Assembly: GCA_963713805.1 (NCBI GenBank)
Contig: CAVQNF010000007.1
Location: 310,001 to 374,000, forward strand
Reading direction: 5' to 3'
DNA length: 64,000 nucleotides
From: GAS188 sp963713805
GTDB lineage: Bacteria; Pseudomonadota; Alphaproteobacteria; Rhizobiales; Beijerinckiaceae
The notes below the pieces were generated by a model, which saw only the letters and a list, made by a program, of their open reading frames with translations, had not been told where the DNA came from and did no database searches. Shown piece after piece: positions 37,261-46,516 of this stretch (positions within the stretch are counted from its first letter, which is position 1; each line of letters opens with the position of its first letter). The position numbers and the translations under genes are program-made.

Positions 37261-38977
37261 TCAGAAGAGGAAATACCTTTGCGCCATCGGCAGCTCCCTT
37301 GCCGGCTCGCAGATCAAGAGCTCGCCATCGGCGCGCACCTCATAGCTTTCCGGATCGACACTGATTTCCGGTGTCGCCTCATTGTGAATCATGGAGCGCT
37401 TGCCGATCCCGGACCGCACGTCCTCGACGGCGACGAGCGGCTTCGCGAAGTCCCCATTTCGCGCCGAGCCCCCTCTCGAACGCGGCCTTCGAAACGAAGG
37501 TCAAGGATGTAGAGGTGCGCGCGCTCGCAAAGGCGCCGAACATCGCCCGGTAATGCACGGGCTGTGGCGTCGGGATCGACGCATTGGGGTCGCCCATCGC
37601 GGCCGCGACGATCATCCCGCCCTTGATCACGAGATCGGGCTTCACGCCGAAGAAGGCGGGCGACCAGAGCACGAGATCGGCGAGCTTTCCCGCCTCCACC
37701 GATCCGATGTGGCGCGAGACCCCATGCGCGATCGCGGGGTTGATCGTGTATTTCGCGACATAGCGCTTGGCGCGGAAGTTGTCGTTGTCAGAGCCCTTAT
37801 CCTGCGGGAGCGCACCGCGTTGCAGCTTCATCTTATGCGCCGTCTGCCAGGTGCGCAGGATGACCTCGCCGACGCGGCCCATGGCCTGGCTGTCCGATGA
37901 CATCATCGAGAGCGCGCCAAGATCGTGGAGGATATCTTCCGCCGCGATCGTTTCCTTGCGGATGCGGCTCTCGGCGAAGGCAAGGTCCTCGGGGATCGAC
38001 CCGTCGAGATGGTGGCACACCATCAGCATGTCGAGATGCTCGTCGAGCGTATTCACGGTGAAGGGCCGCGTCGGGTTCGTCGAGGAGGGCAGCACGTTCG
38101 GCAAGCCCGCGACCTTGATGATGTCGGGGGCATGGCCGCCCCCTGCCCCTTCCGTGTGGAAGGCGTGGATGGTGCGGCCCTTGAAGGCACGGATCGTGTC
38201 CTCGACGAAGCCGGATTCGTTCAGCGTGTCGGTGTGGATCATCACCTGCACGTCGTGATCGTCGGCGACCGAGAGGCAGCAATCGATCGCCGCGGGCGTC
38301 GTGCCCCAATCCTCATGCAGCTTCAGTGCGCAGGCGCCGGCCTCGACCTGCTCGACGAGGGCTTTCGGGAGCGAGGCATTGCCCTTGCCGGCGAAGCCGA
38401 GGTTCATGGGAAAGGCGTCGGCCGCGCGCAGCATCATCTCGATGTGCCAGGGTCCCGGCGTACAGGTCGTGGCGTTCGTTCCGGTCGCCGGCCCCGTGCC
38501 GCCGCCCAGCATGGCGGTGATGCCGGACATCAGCGCCTCCTCGATCTGCTGCGGGCAGATGAAGTGGATATGCGTGTCGAAGCCTCCCGCCGTGACGATC
38601 TTGCCCTCGCCCGCGATCACTTCGGTGCCGGGCCCGACCACGATGTCGACGGCGGGTTGAATGTCCGGATTACCGGCCTTGCCGATCGCCGCGATGCGAC
38701 CTCCCTTGAGGCCAATGTCGGCCTTCACGATCCCCCAATGATCGAGGATGACCGCATTGGTGATCACCGTATCCACCGCGCCCTCGGCGCGCGTCATTTG
38801 CGATTGGCCCATGCCGTCGCGGATGACCTTGCCGCCGCCGAATTTCACCTCCTCGCCATAGGTGGTGAAATCCTTCTCGACCTCGATGAACAGTTCGGTG
38901 TCGGCGAGACGAAGTTTGTCGCCGAGCGTGGGTCCGAACATCTCGGCGTAGGATGCGCGAGAAAAGCGTATGGCCAT
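37261..38977 (-). CDS. ureC: Urease alpha subunit UreC (one frame break near the 3' end)
   Basis: This is the catalytic dinickel subunit hydrolysing urea to ammonia and carbamate. Metal and active-site motifs are present: DTHIHFICPQQIEEAL near residue 136, carbamylated Lys in ALKLHEDWG near 218, His in AFHTEGAGGGHAPDI near 275, VCHHLDGSIPEDLAFAESR near 322, and Asp in MMSSDSQAMGR near 363. A +1 shift near 37446 breaks the last 65 residues. Correction restores RSGIGKRSMIHNEATPEIS and the normal end PMAQRYFLF, giving 571 residues, the usual length. It follows ureD, ureA and ureB on one strand. Confidence 0.95.
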
Positions 38978-39026
38978 GTCGGATCCGTTTTCAGGTTGCG
39001 TGAGAGATTGGTGATATTTCTTTGAA

Positions 39027-39362
39027 CTATTGCGATTTCTTCATGAGGCTTCCGGCGATCTCGCCCCGAAAGCCGTGCACTCGTCTCTCGCCGGCGAGCG
39101 TGACCAGGCGCACGTCTCGCGTCTGGCCAGGCTCGAAACGAACCGCGGTGCCGGCCGGAATATCAAGGCGGAAACCGCGCGCCTTGGCGCGCTCGAATTT
39201 CAGCGCCGGATTGGTCTCGAAGAAATGGTAATGCGAGCCGACCTGGATCGGTCGGTCCCCCGTGTTCGAGACCGTGATGGTCACCGTCTCGCGACCTTCG
39301 TTGAGCAAGAGATCGCCCTCGCCAACGACGATCTCGCCGGGAATGAAAGGTCGATTGGTCAC
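39027..39362 (-). CDS. ureB: Urease beta subunit UreB
   Basis: This 111-residue structural subunit has the conserved start PFIPGEIVVGEGDLLLNEGR, central GSHYHFFETNPALKFERAKA and RLDIPAGTAVRFEPGQTRDV, and the tail GERRVHGFRGEIAG. It packs with UreA and UreC to form the heterotrimer. It lies 49 bases upstream of ureC and 27 bases downstream of ureA in the same direction. Confidence 0.95.
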   Translation of the reverse strand: MTNRPFIPGEIVVGEGDLLLNEGRETVTITVSNTGDRPIQVGSHYHFFETNPALKFERAKARGFRLDIPAGTAVRFEPGQTRDVRLVTLAGERRVHGFRGEIAGSLMKKSQ

Positions 39363-39389
39363 GAGCTTTTTTCCTTCATGCCGAGGAGC

Positions 39390-39692
39390 TCATCGGATCG
39401 GGTCGTGGACGGTGACGAGCTTGGTGCCGTCCGGGAAGGTCGCTTCGACCTGCACGTCATGGATCATCGAGGCGACGCCTTCCATGACCTGGCTCGCGCG
39501 CACGACCTTTGCGCCATCGCGCATCAATTCGGAAACGCTTCTGCCATCGCGCGCGCCCTCGACCACGAAGTCGGTGATGAGCGCGATGGCTTCGGGGTGG
39601 TTGAGCTTCACGCCGCGTTCGAGGCGCCGTCGCGCCACCTGCGCCGCCATGGCGATCAAGAGCTTGTCCTTTTCACGTGGGGTCAGGTTCAA
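39390..39692 (-). CDS. ureA: Urease gamma subunit UreA
   Basis: The exact 100-residue family length is obtained with a TTG start at 39692, preceded by GAGGGAG, reading (M)NLTPREKDKLLIAMAAQVA. Conserved HPEAIALITDFVVEGARDG lies near residue 40 and the end is TKLVTVHDPIR. The frame extends far upstream, but that sequence is not UreA-like and overlaps ureD. The 20-base overlap with ureD suggests coupling. Confidence 0.94.
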   Translation of the reverse strand: MNLTPREKDKLLIAMAAQVARRRLERGVKLNHPEAIALITDFVVEGARDGRSVSELMRDGAKVVRASQVMEGVASMIHDVQVEATFPDGTKLVTVHDPIR

Positions 39693-40623
39693 ATCTCTCT
39701 CTCCCTCTCGCGTCCTCTCGCGCCCTCGCGGCTTCCCGACAGCTCGTCTTACTCGGTTCGAGCTCGTCGCCACAGGTCCAAAGGCGCGGCAAGACACCGT
39801 CCGTCGCAACAAGCAAGAACCGAACCAAGGCGCTGCGCAAATCGGCCGGATGTGGGGCGAGGAAGCGCCCGAGCAGCATGCCGTTCCAGGCACTTGCACC
39901 CGCTTCGCAATCGGCGTCGGCAAGCGCGTGCCTTGCCGTGTCGAGCCTGTCCTCGGCCTGTGGCGAGACGAGGAGCACCGTCGCCACCGCGCGCGCGCCT
40001 TTGCCGATACCCAACCGCGCCAGAAGACTCCCGATGCTTCCGCCGAGGCGCATGTCCTCGGCATGAACGAGACGCCCGTCGCGCCGGATGCGCCAGCGGT
40101 CGGAAAAGAGCCCGCGCCCCGGCGTCTCACCCATGGCGAGGCGCCCGAAGATCGTCGTCTCGGCGATCACGAGGGTCGCGCTTTCGTCCATGTCGACATC
40201 GAGGCGCCGGGCAAGCCGGGCGCCGCGAAACAGGATCGTCTCTTGCGGCAGCCAGGCAAGCCGGGCTTGGGCTTGCAACCGCAACGCGAGCTCGACCCTC
40301 GTGTCCGGGCCGGTCGAACGGTAAATGCGCTCTGCCGCGGGCGTCGAAAGTATGACGTTGGCACCCGCTGCGGCGTCGACTTCGACCGAGAGGAAATCGC
40401 CGCCCGCCATGCCCCCGCCCGTGTTGATGATGCCGCCTTCGCAAACGGCATCATGGGGTCGGTTTTGTGCCCGGCGCCCACCGAGGAGGCGGAGGCGATA
40501 GCCACCCCCCTCTTCGAGGAGGGCAGCCCGCGTGCCCGCCTCCTCCGAGTGTTCAAAGCGAGCCCTAATGCGTCCCTTCGCCCGCAAGGTGGAAGGAACC
40601 GATGCTCGCGCGTCCTGCTGCAT
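39673..40623 (-). CDS. ureD: Urease accessory protein UreD
   Basis: UreD docks on the UreABC trimer and recruits UreF-UreG. Family features are GGIINTGGGMAGGDFLSVEV near residue 65, VILSTPAAERIYRST near 90, LAWLPQETILFRGARLARR near 122, and the C-terminal LLVATDGVLPRLWTC near 275. About 30 unconserved residues follow before the stop, overlapping ureA, so a small frame error near the end is possible. It is the first gene of the ureDABC operon and divergent from trpD. Confidence 0.92.
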   Translation of the reverse strand: MQQDARASVPSTLRAKGRIRARFEHSEEAGTRAALLEEGGGYRLRLLGGRRAQNRPHDAVCEGGIINTGGGMAGGDFLSVEVDAAAGANVILSTPAAERIYRSTGPDTRVELALRLQAQARLAWLPQETILFRGARLARRLDVDMDESATLVIAETTIFGRLAMGETPGRGLFSDRWRIRRDGRLVHAEDMRLGGSIGSLLARLGIGKGARAVATVLLVSPQAEDRLDTARHALADADCEAGASAWNGMLLGRFLAPHPADLRSALVRFLLVATDGVLPRLWTCGDELEPSKTSCREAARAREDARGRERFEPDPT

Positions 40624-40948
40624 GAGGCGACTTTCGCGGGGTGCCGGCCCAAGTCAAGGCGGGCGTCGGGCGGTCCGACCGGCGCGAGCGCTCTCGCTCG
40701 CCATCGCCGCCTGTGGCTTTGCAACTTTTGACCACCTCCAGGCGCGGCACGATACTCCATGGAAACAGCGCCGCCATTTCCTCTCTCTCTATTTGCCCCG
40801 CGAAAATACTTCCCACTTTTGCGAATGATGCGCTAAGAGCCCGGCGCGGCCGAGCGTGATCCCTGACAGTTCGCGCGAGCTTTGCGCTTTTGGGTTTCAC
40901 ATCGGCCGCATCACGCACCGCGCTTTACGGGCGCCGGAGGCCGATTGC
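40624..40948. other. Divergent intergenic region between ureD and trpD
   Basis: These roughly 325 bases separate the divergent ureDABC and trpDC-moaC operons and must hold both promoters. I find no conserved frame. No clear NtrC/sigma-54 (GG-N10-GC) site and no trp leader peptide with tandem Trp codons are evident by eye. Confidence 0.5.
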
Positions 40949-41968
40949 ATGGACGCGTTCAAACCAATCCTCGCCAAAGTGGCGACCGGACAGCCGCTCT
41001 CGGCGTTCGAGGCCCAGAGCGCCTTCGACCTTCTGCTTTCCGGTGAGGTCACCCACGCCCAGGCCGGCGCCTTCCTTATGGGGCTTCGGGTCCGCGGCGA
41101 GACAGTCGATGAGATCACCGGAGCCGTCGAAGCCATGCGGGCCCGCATGCTGCGCATCGAGGCGCCGGAGGGCGCGATCGACGTGGTCGGCACGGGCGGC
41201 GACCAGGCCGGCACCTGGAACATCTCCACCCTCGCTTCCTTGATCGTGGCCGCCTGCGGCGTGACGGTCGCCAAGCATGGCAATCGCGCCGCCTCATCGA
41301 AGTCCGGCGCGGCCGATGTGCTTGGCGCGCTCGGCGTCAAGATCGGGCTCGACAAGGAGGGCCTCGAGCGCTGCCTCGCCGAGGCCGGCATCGCCTTCAT
41401 GTTCGCACCCACGCATCACGCCTCGATACGCCATGTCATGCCCGTGCGCACCGAGATCGGCACACGCACGCTCTTCAATCTTCTAGGACCCATGTCCAAT
41501 CCTGCCGGCGTCAAGCGCCAGCTCGTCGGCGTGTTCGCGAAGAGCTGGACGCGCCCCGTGGCCGAGACGCTCAAGGCGCTGGGTTCCGAGCGCGTCTGGG
41601 TGGTGTGCGGCTCGGATAGCATCGACGAGATCACGACCACGGGCCCGACCCATGTGACAGCGCTCGAGAACGGCTCGATCCGTGAATTCGAGATCACACC
41701 CGAGGAGGCGGGGATTGCGCTCGCCGAGCCCGAGGCGCTCAAAGGCGCCGAGGCCATGGTGAACGCCGGCGCCTTGATGCGTGTGCTCGCGGGAGAAAAG
41801 ACGGCCTATCGCGACATCGGCATGCTGAACGCCGCCGCGGCGCTCTGCATCGCGGGCAAGGCGAAAAACCTCGCCGAAGGCGCAAAGCTTGCGGCGCGGG
41901 TCCTCGACGACGGCGCGGTGCTGCAGACGCTGCGCAAGCTGATCGCCGCATCGAACGCCGCGCCGTGA
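40949..41968 (+). CDS. trpD: Anthranilate phosphoribosyltransferase
   Basis: TrpD transfers phosphoribose from PRPP to anthranilate in tryptophan synthesis. The PRPP-binding GTGGDQAGTWNIST lies near residue 79, KHGNRAASSKSGAADVLGALG near 105, and the family motif MPVRTEIGTRTLFNLLGPMSNP near 165. ATG 40949 gives the usual 339 residues; the frame is open upstream without conservation. The stop overlaps the GTG start of trpC. Confidence 0.96.
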   Translation: MDAFKPILAKVATGQPLSAFEAQSAFDLLLSGEVTHAQAGAFLMGLRVRGETVDEITGAVEAMRARMLRIEAPEGAIDVVGTGGDQAGTWNISTLASLIVAACGVTVAKHGNRAASSKSGAADVLGALGVKIGLDKEGLERCLAEAGIAFMFAPTHHASIRHVMPVRTEIGTRTLFNLLGPMSNPAGVKRQLVGVFAKSWTRPVAETLKALGSERVWVVCGSDSIDEITTTGPTHVTALENGSIREFEITPEEAGIALAEPEALKGAEAMVNAGALMRVLAGEKTAYRDIGMLNAAAALCIAGKAKNLAEGAKLAARVLDDGAVLQTLRKLIAASNAAP

Positions 41969-42780
41969 CCGATATTTTGCGCCGCATCGAAGCTTATAAG
42001 CGCGAGGAGATCGCCGCCGCGAAGGCGAGATTACCGCGAGCGGCTCTCGAACGTCAGGCACGCGCGGCACCGCCCGTGCGCGATTTCGTTGGCGCCTTGC
42101 GCGAGAAGATCGCCGCCGGCAGCCCCGCGCTGATCGCCGAGATCAAGAAGGCGAGCCCCTCGAAAGGGCTGATCCGCGCCGATTTCGAGCCGGCGGCGCT
42201 CGCGCGCGCCTACGCCGAGGGCGGGGCCGCCTGTTTGTCGGTGCTCACCGATGCGCCGTCCTTTCAAGGAGCGCTGGAATTCCTGACGCAGGCGCGCGAA
42301 GCCTGCCGGCTTCCCGTGCTGCGCAAGGACTTCATGTTCGATCCCTATCAGGTCGCCGAGGCGCGCGCCTGGGGAGCCGATTGCATCCTCATCATCATGG
42401 CCGCGCTCGATGACGATCTGGCGCGCCAGCTTTGCGGGAGCGCGGCGGAATACCATATGACCGCGTTGATCGAAGTGCATGACGAGAAGGAGCTCGAGCG
42501 TGCGCTCGTCCTCCCCTCGCCCCTCATCGGCATCAACAACCGGGATCTGCGCTCATTTGAGACCTCGCTCGAGGTGACGGAGCGGCTGGCCGCGCGTGTG
42601 CCGGCCGATCGGCTGCTCGTGAGCGAAAGCGGCATATCGAGCGCGGCCGATATCGCCCGTCTCGAGCGCCATCGCGTGCGCTCGTTCCTGATCGGCGAAA
42701 GCCTGATGCGGCAAGAGGATGTGGCTTGCGCGACACGCGCGCTTCTCGCGCCGGACGAGCCGAGGACGAGCGCCGCATGA
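41965..42780 (+). CDS. trpC: Indole-3-glycerol-phosphate synthase
   Basis: This TIM-barrel enzyme converts CdRP to indole glycerol phosphate. Visible motifs are LIAEIKKASPSKGLIRADFE near residue 54, LRKDFMFDPYQVAEARAWGAD near 112, LIGINNRDLRSFETSLE near 187 and LLVSESGISSAADIARL near 213. The GTG start is embedded in the trpD stop (GTGA), and the stop overlaps moaC (ATGA), giving a tightly coupled trpD-trpC-moaC operon. The 271-residue length is normal. Confidence 0.96.
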   Translation: MTDILRRIEAYKREEIAAAKARLPRAALERQARAAPPVRDFVGALREKIAAGSPALIAEIKKASPSKGLIRADFEPAALARAYAEGGAACLSVLTDAPSFQGALEFLTQAREACRLPVLRKDFMFDPYQVAEARAWGADCILIIMAALDDDLARQLCGSAAEYHMTALIEVHDEKELERALVLPSPLIGINNRDLRSFETSLEVTERLAARVPADRLLVSESGISSAADIARLERHRVRSFLIGESLMRQEDVACATRALLAPDEPRTSAA

Positions 42781-43295
42781 CCGGGCTCACCCATATCGCA
42801 AAGGACGGCTCGGCGCGCATGGTCGATGTCTCGGGGAAATCCGTGACCGAGCGCGTCGCGGTCGCCGAGGGGCGCGTTCGCATGCGTCCGCAGACGCTCG
42901 CCATGATCCGCGCGGGCGATGCCAAGAAAGGCGATGTGCTGGGCGTCGCGCGCATCGCCGGCATCATGGCGGCGAAACGGACCCATGAACTCATCCCGCT
43001 TTGCCATCCGCTCGCGATCGCGGGTGTGACGCTCGATCTTACGCTCGATGACGCGAGCCCGAGCGTCCGCGTGACCGCGAGCGTCAAGACGAGCGGCAAG
43101 ACCGGCGTCGAGATGGAGGCCTTGACCGCGGTCTCGATCGCTTGCCTCACCATTTACGACATGGTGAAGGCGGTCGATCGCGGCATGACGATCGAGGCCG
43201 TGCGGCTCGTCGAGAAACGCGGCGGCGCTTCGGGCGAATGGCGCGCCGAACCGCCCTCGCCGATGGCGAAAAGGCGGCGGCGGCGCGTCCCTTAG
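42777..43295 (+). CDS. moaC: Cyclic pyranopterin monophosphate synthase MoaC
   Basis: MoaC makes cPMP in molybdenum cofactor synthesis. The active-site region AAKRTHELIPLCHPLAIAGV near residue 63 and TGVEMEALTAVSIACLTIYDM near 104 are typical, and KAVDRGMTIEAVRLVEKRGG follows. The last 15 residues (Arg-rich) are unconserved and may reflect a small frame error. Its stop lies inside the left arm of a 15-bp palindrome. In many relatives moeA follows directly; here a GlcG-family gene intervenes. Confidence 0.95.
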   Translation: MTGLTHIAKDGSARMVDVSGKSVTERVAVAEGRVRMRPQTLAMIRAGDAKKGDVLGVARIAGIMAAKRTHELIPLCHPLAIAGVTLDLTLDDASPSVRVTASVKTSGKTGVEMEALTAVSIACLTIYDMVKAVDRGMTIEAVRLVEKRGGASGEWRAEPPSPMAKRRRRRVP

Positions 43296-43334
43296 AGCAT
43301 GATGGCTTTAAGTGGAATCGCCATCATGCTCTAA
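43292..43334. repeat. 15-bp perfect inverted repeat after moaC
   Basis: TTAGAGCATGATGGC and GCCATCATGCTCTAA are perfect complements separated by 13 bases. The left arm contains the moaC stop codon. It can fold as a strong hairpin and may end the trp-moaC transcript. With the next palindrome it looks like a composite dispersed element. Confidence 0.8.
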
Positions 43335-43343
43335 GTTATTAGT

Positions 43344-43394
43344 AAAGCATAATCTTTTCGGAAAAATGGTTTCCATTTTTCCGGATCATGCTTT
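43344..43394. repeat. Rhizobiales-type palindromic intergenic repeat
   Basis: The element runs from AAAGCATAATC to GATCATGCTTT around a core of CGGAAAAATGG and CCATTTTTCCGG. Arms are imperfect at the outer third. Similar palindromes of the form GCATGATC...GGAAA...TTTCC...GATCATGC are, from my recollection, dispersed between genes in many Rhizobiales genomes. Only one full copy is in this window. Confidence 0.7.
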
Positions 43395-43405
43395 AATTCG
43401 CTCGA

Positions 43406-43933
43406 CTAACTTCCCTTGTTGATGAGCGCCGCGCCGGCCTTCGCGCCGACCTCGTCTTGTGAGCCTGTTCCTCCCGAGCAGCCGATCGCCCCGACGATGG
43501 CCCCATTCTCCACAAGGGGAATGCCGCCGCGCGAGCCGATCACGCCGTCGAGGGTGGTGAGGTAGGTGAGGCCGCTCTGGATGCCGGATTCGATGGCTTT
43601 CGTCTCCCGTCGGTAACTGACGGCGGTACGGGCCTTGTGCTCGGAAATGGCGATGGAGGCGAGCTGCGCGCCGTCCATACGCTCGAACGCAACGAGATTA
43701 CCCCCGGAATCGACCACCGAGATATTCAGCTTCCAGCCGTGCTTCTTGGCTTCGTCGGCCGCGGCCGTGATCACGGCCCTGGCGCGATCAAGCCCGATCG
43801 GCGCACCGTAAGGAATGTCGAAGGGCATCTTGTCGGGGATCACGTCGAGGGGATTGGGCTGGGTCTGCGCGCTGGCGGCGCCGCTGCTCGCGATCAAGGC
43901 GGCCAGGCTGCTGGCCAAGACAAGGTAACGCAT
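43406..43933 (-). CDS. Exported GlcG/HbpS-family (DUF336) protein
   Basis: A signal peptide (MRYLVLASSLAALIASSGAASA) precedes a single GlcG/HbpS domain: LDRARAVITAAADEAKKHGW, then LNISVVDSGGNLVAFERMDGAQLASI near residue 75, and GGIPLVENGAIVGAIGCSGG near 140, all family hallmarks. Proteins of this fold include the heme-binding HbpS and the GlcG protein of glycolate operons; many are of unknown role. ATG 43933 is set by the signal peptide. The gene lies on the opposite strand between moaC and moeA, next to palindromic repeats, and looks like an insertion. Confidence 0.85.
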   Translation of the reverse strand: MRYLVLASSLAALIASSGAASAQTQPNPLDVIPDKMPFDIPYGAPIGLDRARAVITAAADEAKKHGWKLNISVVDSGGNLVAFERMDGAQLASIAISEHKARTAVSYRRETKAIESGIQSGLTYLTTLDGVIGSRGGIPLVENGAIVGAIGCSGGTGSQDEVGAKAGAALINKGS

Positions 43934-44099
43934 TCTCTCTTCTCCGCTTGCCACGCTGTCGTGGCTGACATCGCGAGATTGCCGCAGGCGGGGCCTCGCG
44001 CCTAGCGGAGCGGACGAAGCTCGCGATTATGTGAATGCTTGCGCGCATGGGTGCCGAGGAACGAAGCCTGAAGGACGACAGCTCAGCGGTTGCAATGAT

Positions 44100-45344
44100 A
44101 TGAAGCCCGCGATGAACAAGGATCCGCTTCTGCCCGTCTCCGAGGCGCTGGCGCGAATTCTCGCGGCCGCCAGGGAACCGCTGCCTTCCGAGCGCGTGCC
44201 GCTCGGCGAGGCCCATCGCCGCACGCTCGCCGAGAACCTCGTGGCTTCGCGAGACCAGCCGCCCTTTTCGGCATCCGCCATGGATGGGTATGCGGTAAGG
44301 GCAGCCGACGTCGCCACAACGCCCGTGACGCTCGCCCTCATCGGCATGAGCGCGGCAGGGCATGCTTTCGAAGGCGAGCTCGGCCCCGGCCAAGCGGTGC
44401 GCATCTTCACCGGCGCTCCGATCCCCAAGGGAGCCGATGCGATCGTGATCCAGGAGAACACGGCGCCAAGCGGGGATGGGAAAGTGACGGTGAACCTCGG
44501 CACGGCGGCTGGCCGTTATGTGCGCCCCGCCGGGCTCGACTTCGCGGCCGGCGAAGTGCTCTTGAAAGCTTCCCACCTCATCTCGGCGCGCGATCTCGCG
44601 CTCGCGGCCGCGGCGGGCTTTTCCCATGTGCCGGTGAGGCGCCGCCCACGGGTCGCCATCCTCGCCACCGGCGATGAATTGGCGCGTCCGGGCGAAGAGC
44701 TTCGCGCGGGCCAGATCATCGCCTCGAACAGCTATGCGGTCGCGGCCATGGCGCGCTCGGCTGGAGGCGAGGCGATCGACTTCGGCATCGCCCGCGATGA
44801 TCTTGCCGAGACGCGTGCCGCGATCGACAAGGCGCGAGAGCTCAATGCCGACATTCTGGTGACGCTCGGCGGCGCCTCCGTCGGAGACCATGATCTCGTC
44901 CAGGAGGCCTTGACGAGTTCCGGAATGAAGCTCGGCTTCTGGCGCATCGCGATGCGGCCGGGAAAGCCGCTCATGCAGGGAGTCCTGGGCGGGACGAGGG
45001 TGCTTGGTTTTCCGGGAAATCCGGTCTCCTCAATGGTTTGTGCGCTGATCTTCCTCCGCCCTCTCATTCGCGGCCTCCTCGGCGATCCGGACGCTGGAAC
45101 TGATCCCACGCGCCCGGCCATCCTCGGCGCGGACGTGGCCGAAAACGACGAAAGACAGGATTATCTGCGGTCCAGCGTCGAGGACGGCGCCCCTCTGCCG
45201 AAGGTCACGCCCTTCGTGCGCCAGGATTCCTCGATGATGGGGGTGTTCGCTCGCTCGGGCGCCTTGCTCCTGCGGGAAGCCCATGCGCCAGCCGCGAAGG
45301 CGGGCGATTCCTGTCGCGCCATTTTCCTCGATGAGTGGGAGTGA
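44100..45344 (+). CDS. moeA: Molybdopterin molybdotransferase MoeA
   Basis: MoeA inserts molybdate into adenylated molybdopterin. Features in order are SASAMDGYAVRAADV near residue 57, the N-terminal domains with GQAVRIFTGAPIPKGADAIVIQE near 100, the MogA-like core with VAILATGDELARPGEEL near 188, ILVTLGGASVGDHDLVQEAL near 250, and GFPGNPVSSMVCALIFLRP near 305. The 414-residue length is normal. The start is ATG 44100; ATG 44112 is also possible. It is probably separated from moaC by the inserted GlcG-family gene. Confidence 0.95.
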   Translation: MKPAMNKDPLLPVSEALARILAAAREPLPSERVPLGEAHRRTLAENLVASRDQPPFSASAMDGYAVRAADVATTPVTLALIGMSAAGHAFEGELGPGQAVRIFTGAPIPKGADAIVIQENTAPSGDGKVTVNLGTAAGRYVRPAGLDFAAGEVLLKASHLISARDLALAAAAGFSHVPVRRRPRVAILATGDELARPGEELRAGQIIASNSYAVAAMARSAGGEAIDFGIARDDLAETRAAIDKARELNADILVTLGGASVGDHDLVQEALTSSGMKLGFWRIAMRPGKPLMQGVLGGTRVLGFPGNPVSSMVCALIFLRPLIRGLLGDPDAGTDPTRPAILGADVAENDERQDYLRSSVEDGAPLPKVTPFVRQDSSMMGVFARSGALLLREAHAPAAKAGDSCRAIFLDEWE

Positions 45345-45447
45345 GCGGCCTCTTCACGCGCTTCTCGCGTGCGTCGGTTTCTTGCGCCCCTTCGTCAACT
45401 CGACTACTCAAGGCTTCGTGCAAACGCTTCCTTGAGGAAGATGTGCA

Positions 45448-46509
45448 ATGAATATGCAGTTGCGGTTGGGTGCCACGGCTGACCGCCAAGGGCGCAAATC
45501 CGATAAGGCTTCATCGACATCGCTCGAGCTTGCGACGCGCATGCGGCGCAGCCGCCGCACGCCTTGGTCGCGCCGCCTCGTTCGAGAGCATGTGCTCACC
45601 GTCAACGACCTGATCTGGCCCGTCTTCATCGTCGACGGCGAGGGCCGGCGCGAGCCCGTCGCTTCGATGCCCGGTGTCGAGCGCTTGTCGATCGACGAGC
45701 TTCTTCGCGAGGTCGAGGAGGCGGCGAAGCTCGGCATTCCCGCGATCGCGCTTTTTCCGAACGTCGAGGGTTCGTTGCGTGACGAAGAGGCTTCCGAAGC
45801 GTTGAAGGACGACAACCTCGTCTGCCGCGCCATCGCCGCCATCAAGAAAAACATTCCCGAGATCGGCGTGATCACGGACGCGGCGCTCGACCCCTATACA
45901 AGTCACGGACATGACGGCCTGCTGCGAGGCACGGAAATCGTCAATGACGAGACGGTTACCGTGCTCGCACGTCACGCCGTTTTGCAGGCGCAAGCCGGCT
46001 GTGACATCGTCGCGCCCTCCGACATGATGGATGGCCGTGTCGGCGCCATTCGCCGCGCGCTCGACGCCAACGGCTTCGAGCATGTCCAGATCATGGCCTA
46101 TGCGGCGAAATACGCCTCCGCTTTCTACGGGCCGTTTCGAGACGCGCTCGGCTCCTCGAAGACGCTCGTCGGCGACAAGGCGACTTACCAAATGGATCCC
46201 GCCAATGCCGATGAGGCCTTGCGCGAGGTTGCCCTCGACATCGAGGAAGGCGCCGACGCCGTCATGATCAAGCCCGGCATGCCCTATCTCGATATCGTGC
46301 GGCGCGTGAAGGACGCATTCGGCGTGCCGACCTTCGCCTATCAAGTCTCGGGCGAATACGCGATGCTCACCGCCGCGGCGGCGAATGGCTGGCTCGACGG
46401 CGAACGCGTGATGCTGGAAAGCCTCGTTGCCTTCAAGCGAGCCGGCGCCGATGGCGTGCTGAGCTATTTCGCCCCGCGCGCCGCAAGGGTCTTGCGAAAC
46501 GGTTCATGA
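45448..46509 (+). CDS. hemB: Delta-aminolevulinic acid dehydratase (porphobilinogen synthase)
   Basis: HemB condenses two aminolevulinate molecules in heme synthesis. The Schiff-base lysines are in IMAYAAKYASAFYGPFRDA near residue 215 and AVMIKPGMPYLDIV near 268. The metal/lid region is in DAALDPYTSHGHDGLL near 147, and DIVAPSDMMDGRVGAIR lies near 186. The 353-residue length includes the usual N-terminal arm. The ATG at 45448 follows GAGGAAG. The next gene, a permease, starts within 10-40 bases on the same strand. Confidence 0.95.
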   Translation: MNMQLRLGATADRQGRKSDKASSTSLELATRMRRSRRTPWSRRLVREHVLTVNDLIWPVFIVDGEGRREPVASMPGVERLSIDELLREVEEAAKLGIPAIALFPNVEGSLRDEEASEALKDDNLVCRAIAAIKKNIPEIGVITDAALDPYTSHGHDGLLRGTEIVNDETVTVLARHAVLQAQAGCDIVAPSDMMDGRVGAIRRALDANGFEHVQIMAYAAKYASAFYGPFRDALGSSKTLVGDKATYQMDPANADEALREVALDIEEGADAVMIKPGMPYLDIVRRVKDAFGVPTFAYQVSGEYAMLTAAAANGWLDGERVMLESLVAFKRAGADGVLSYFAPRAARVLRNGS

Positions 46510-46516
46510 GCGCCGA

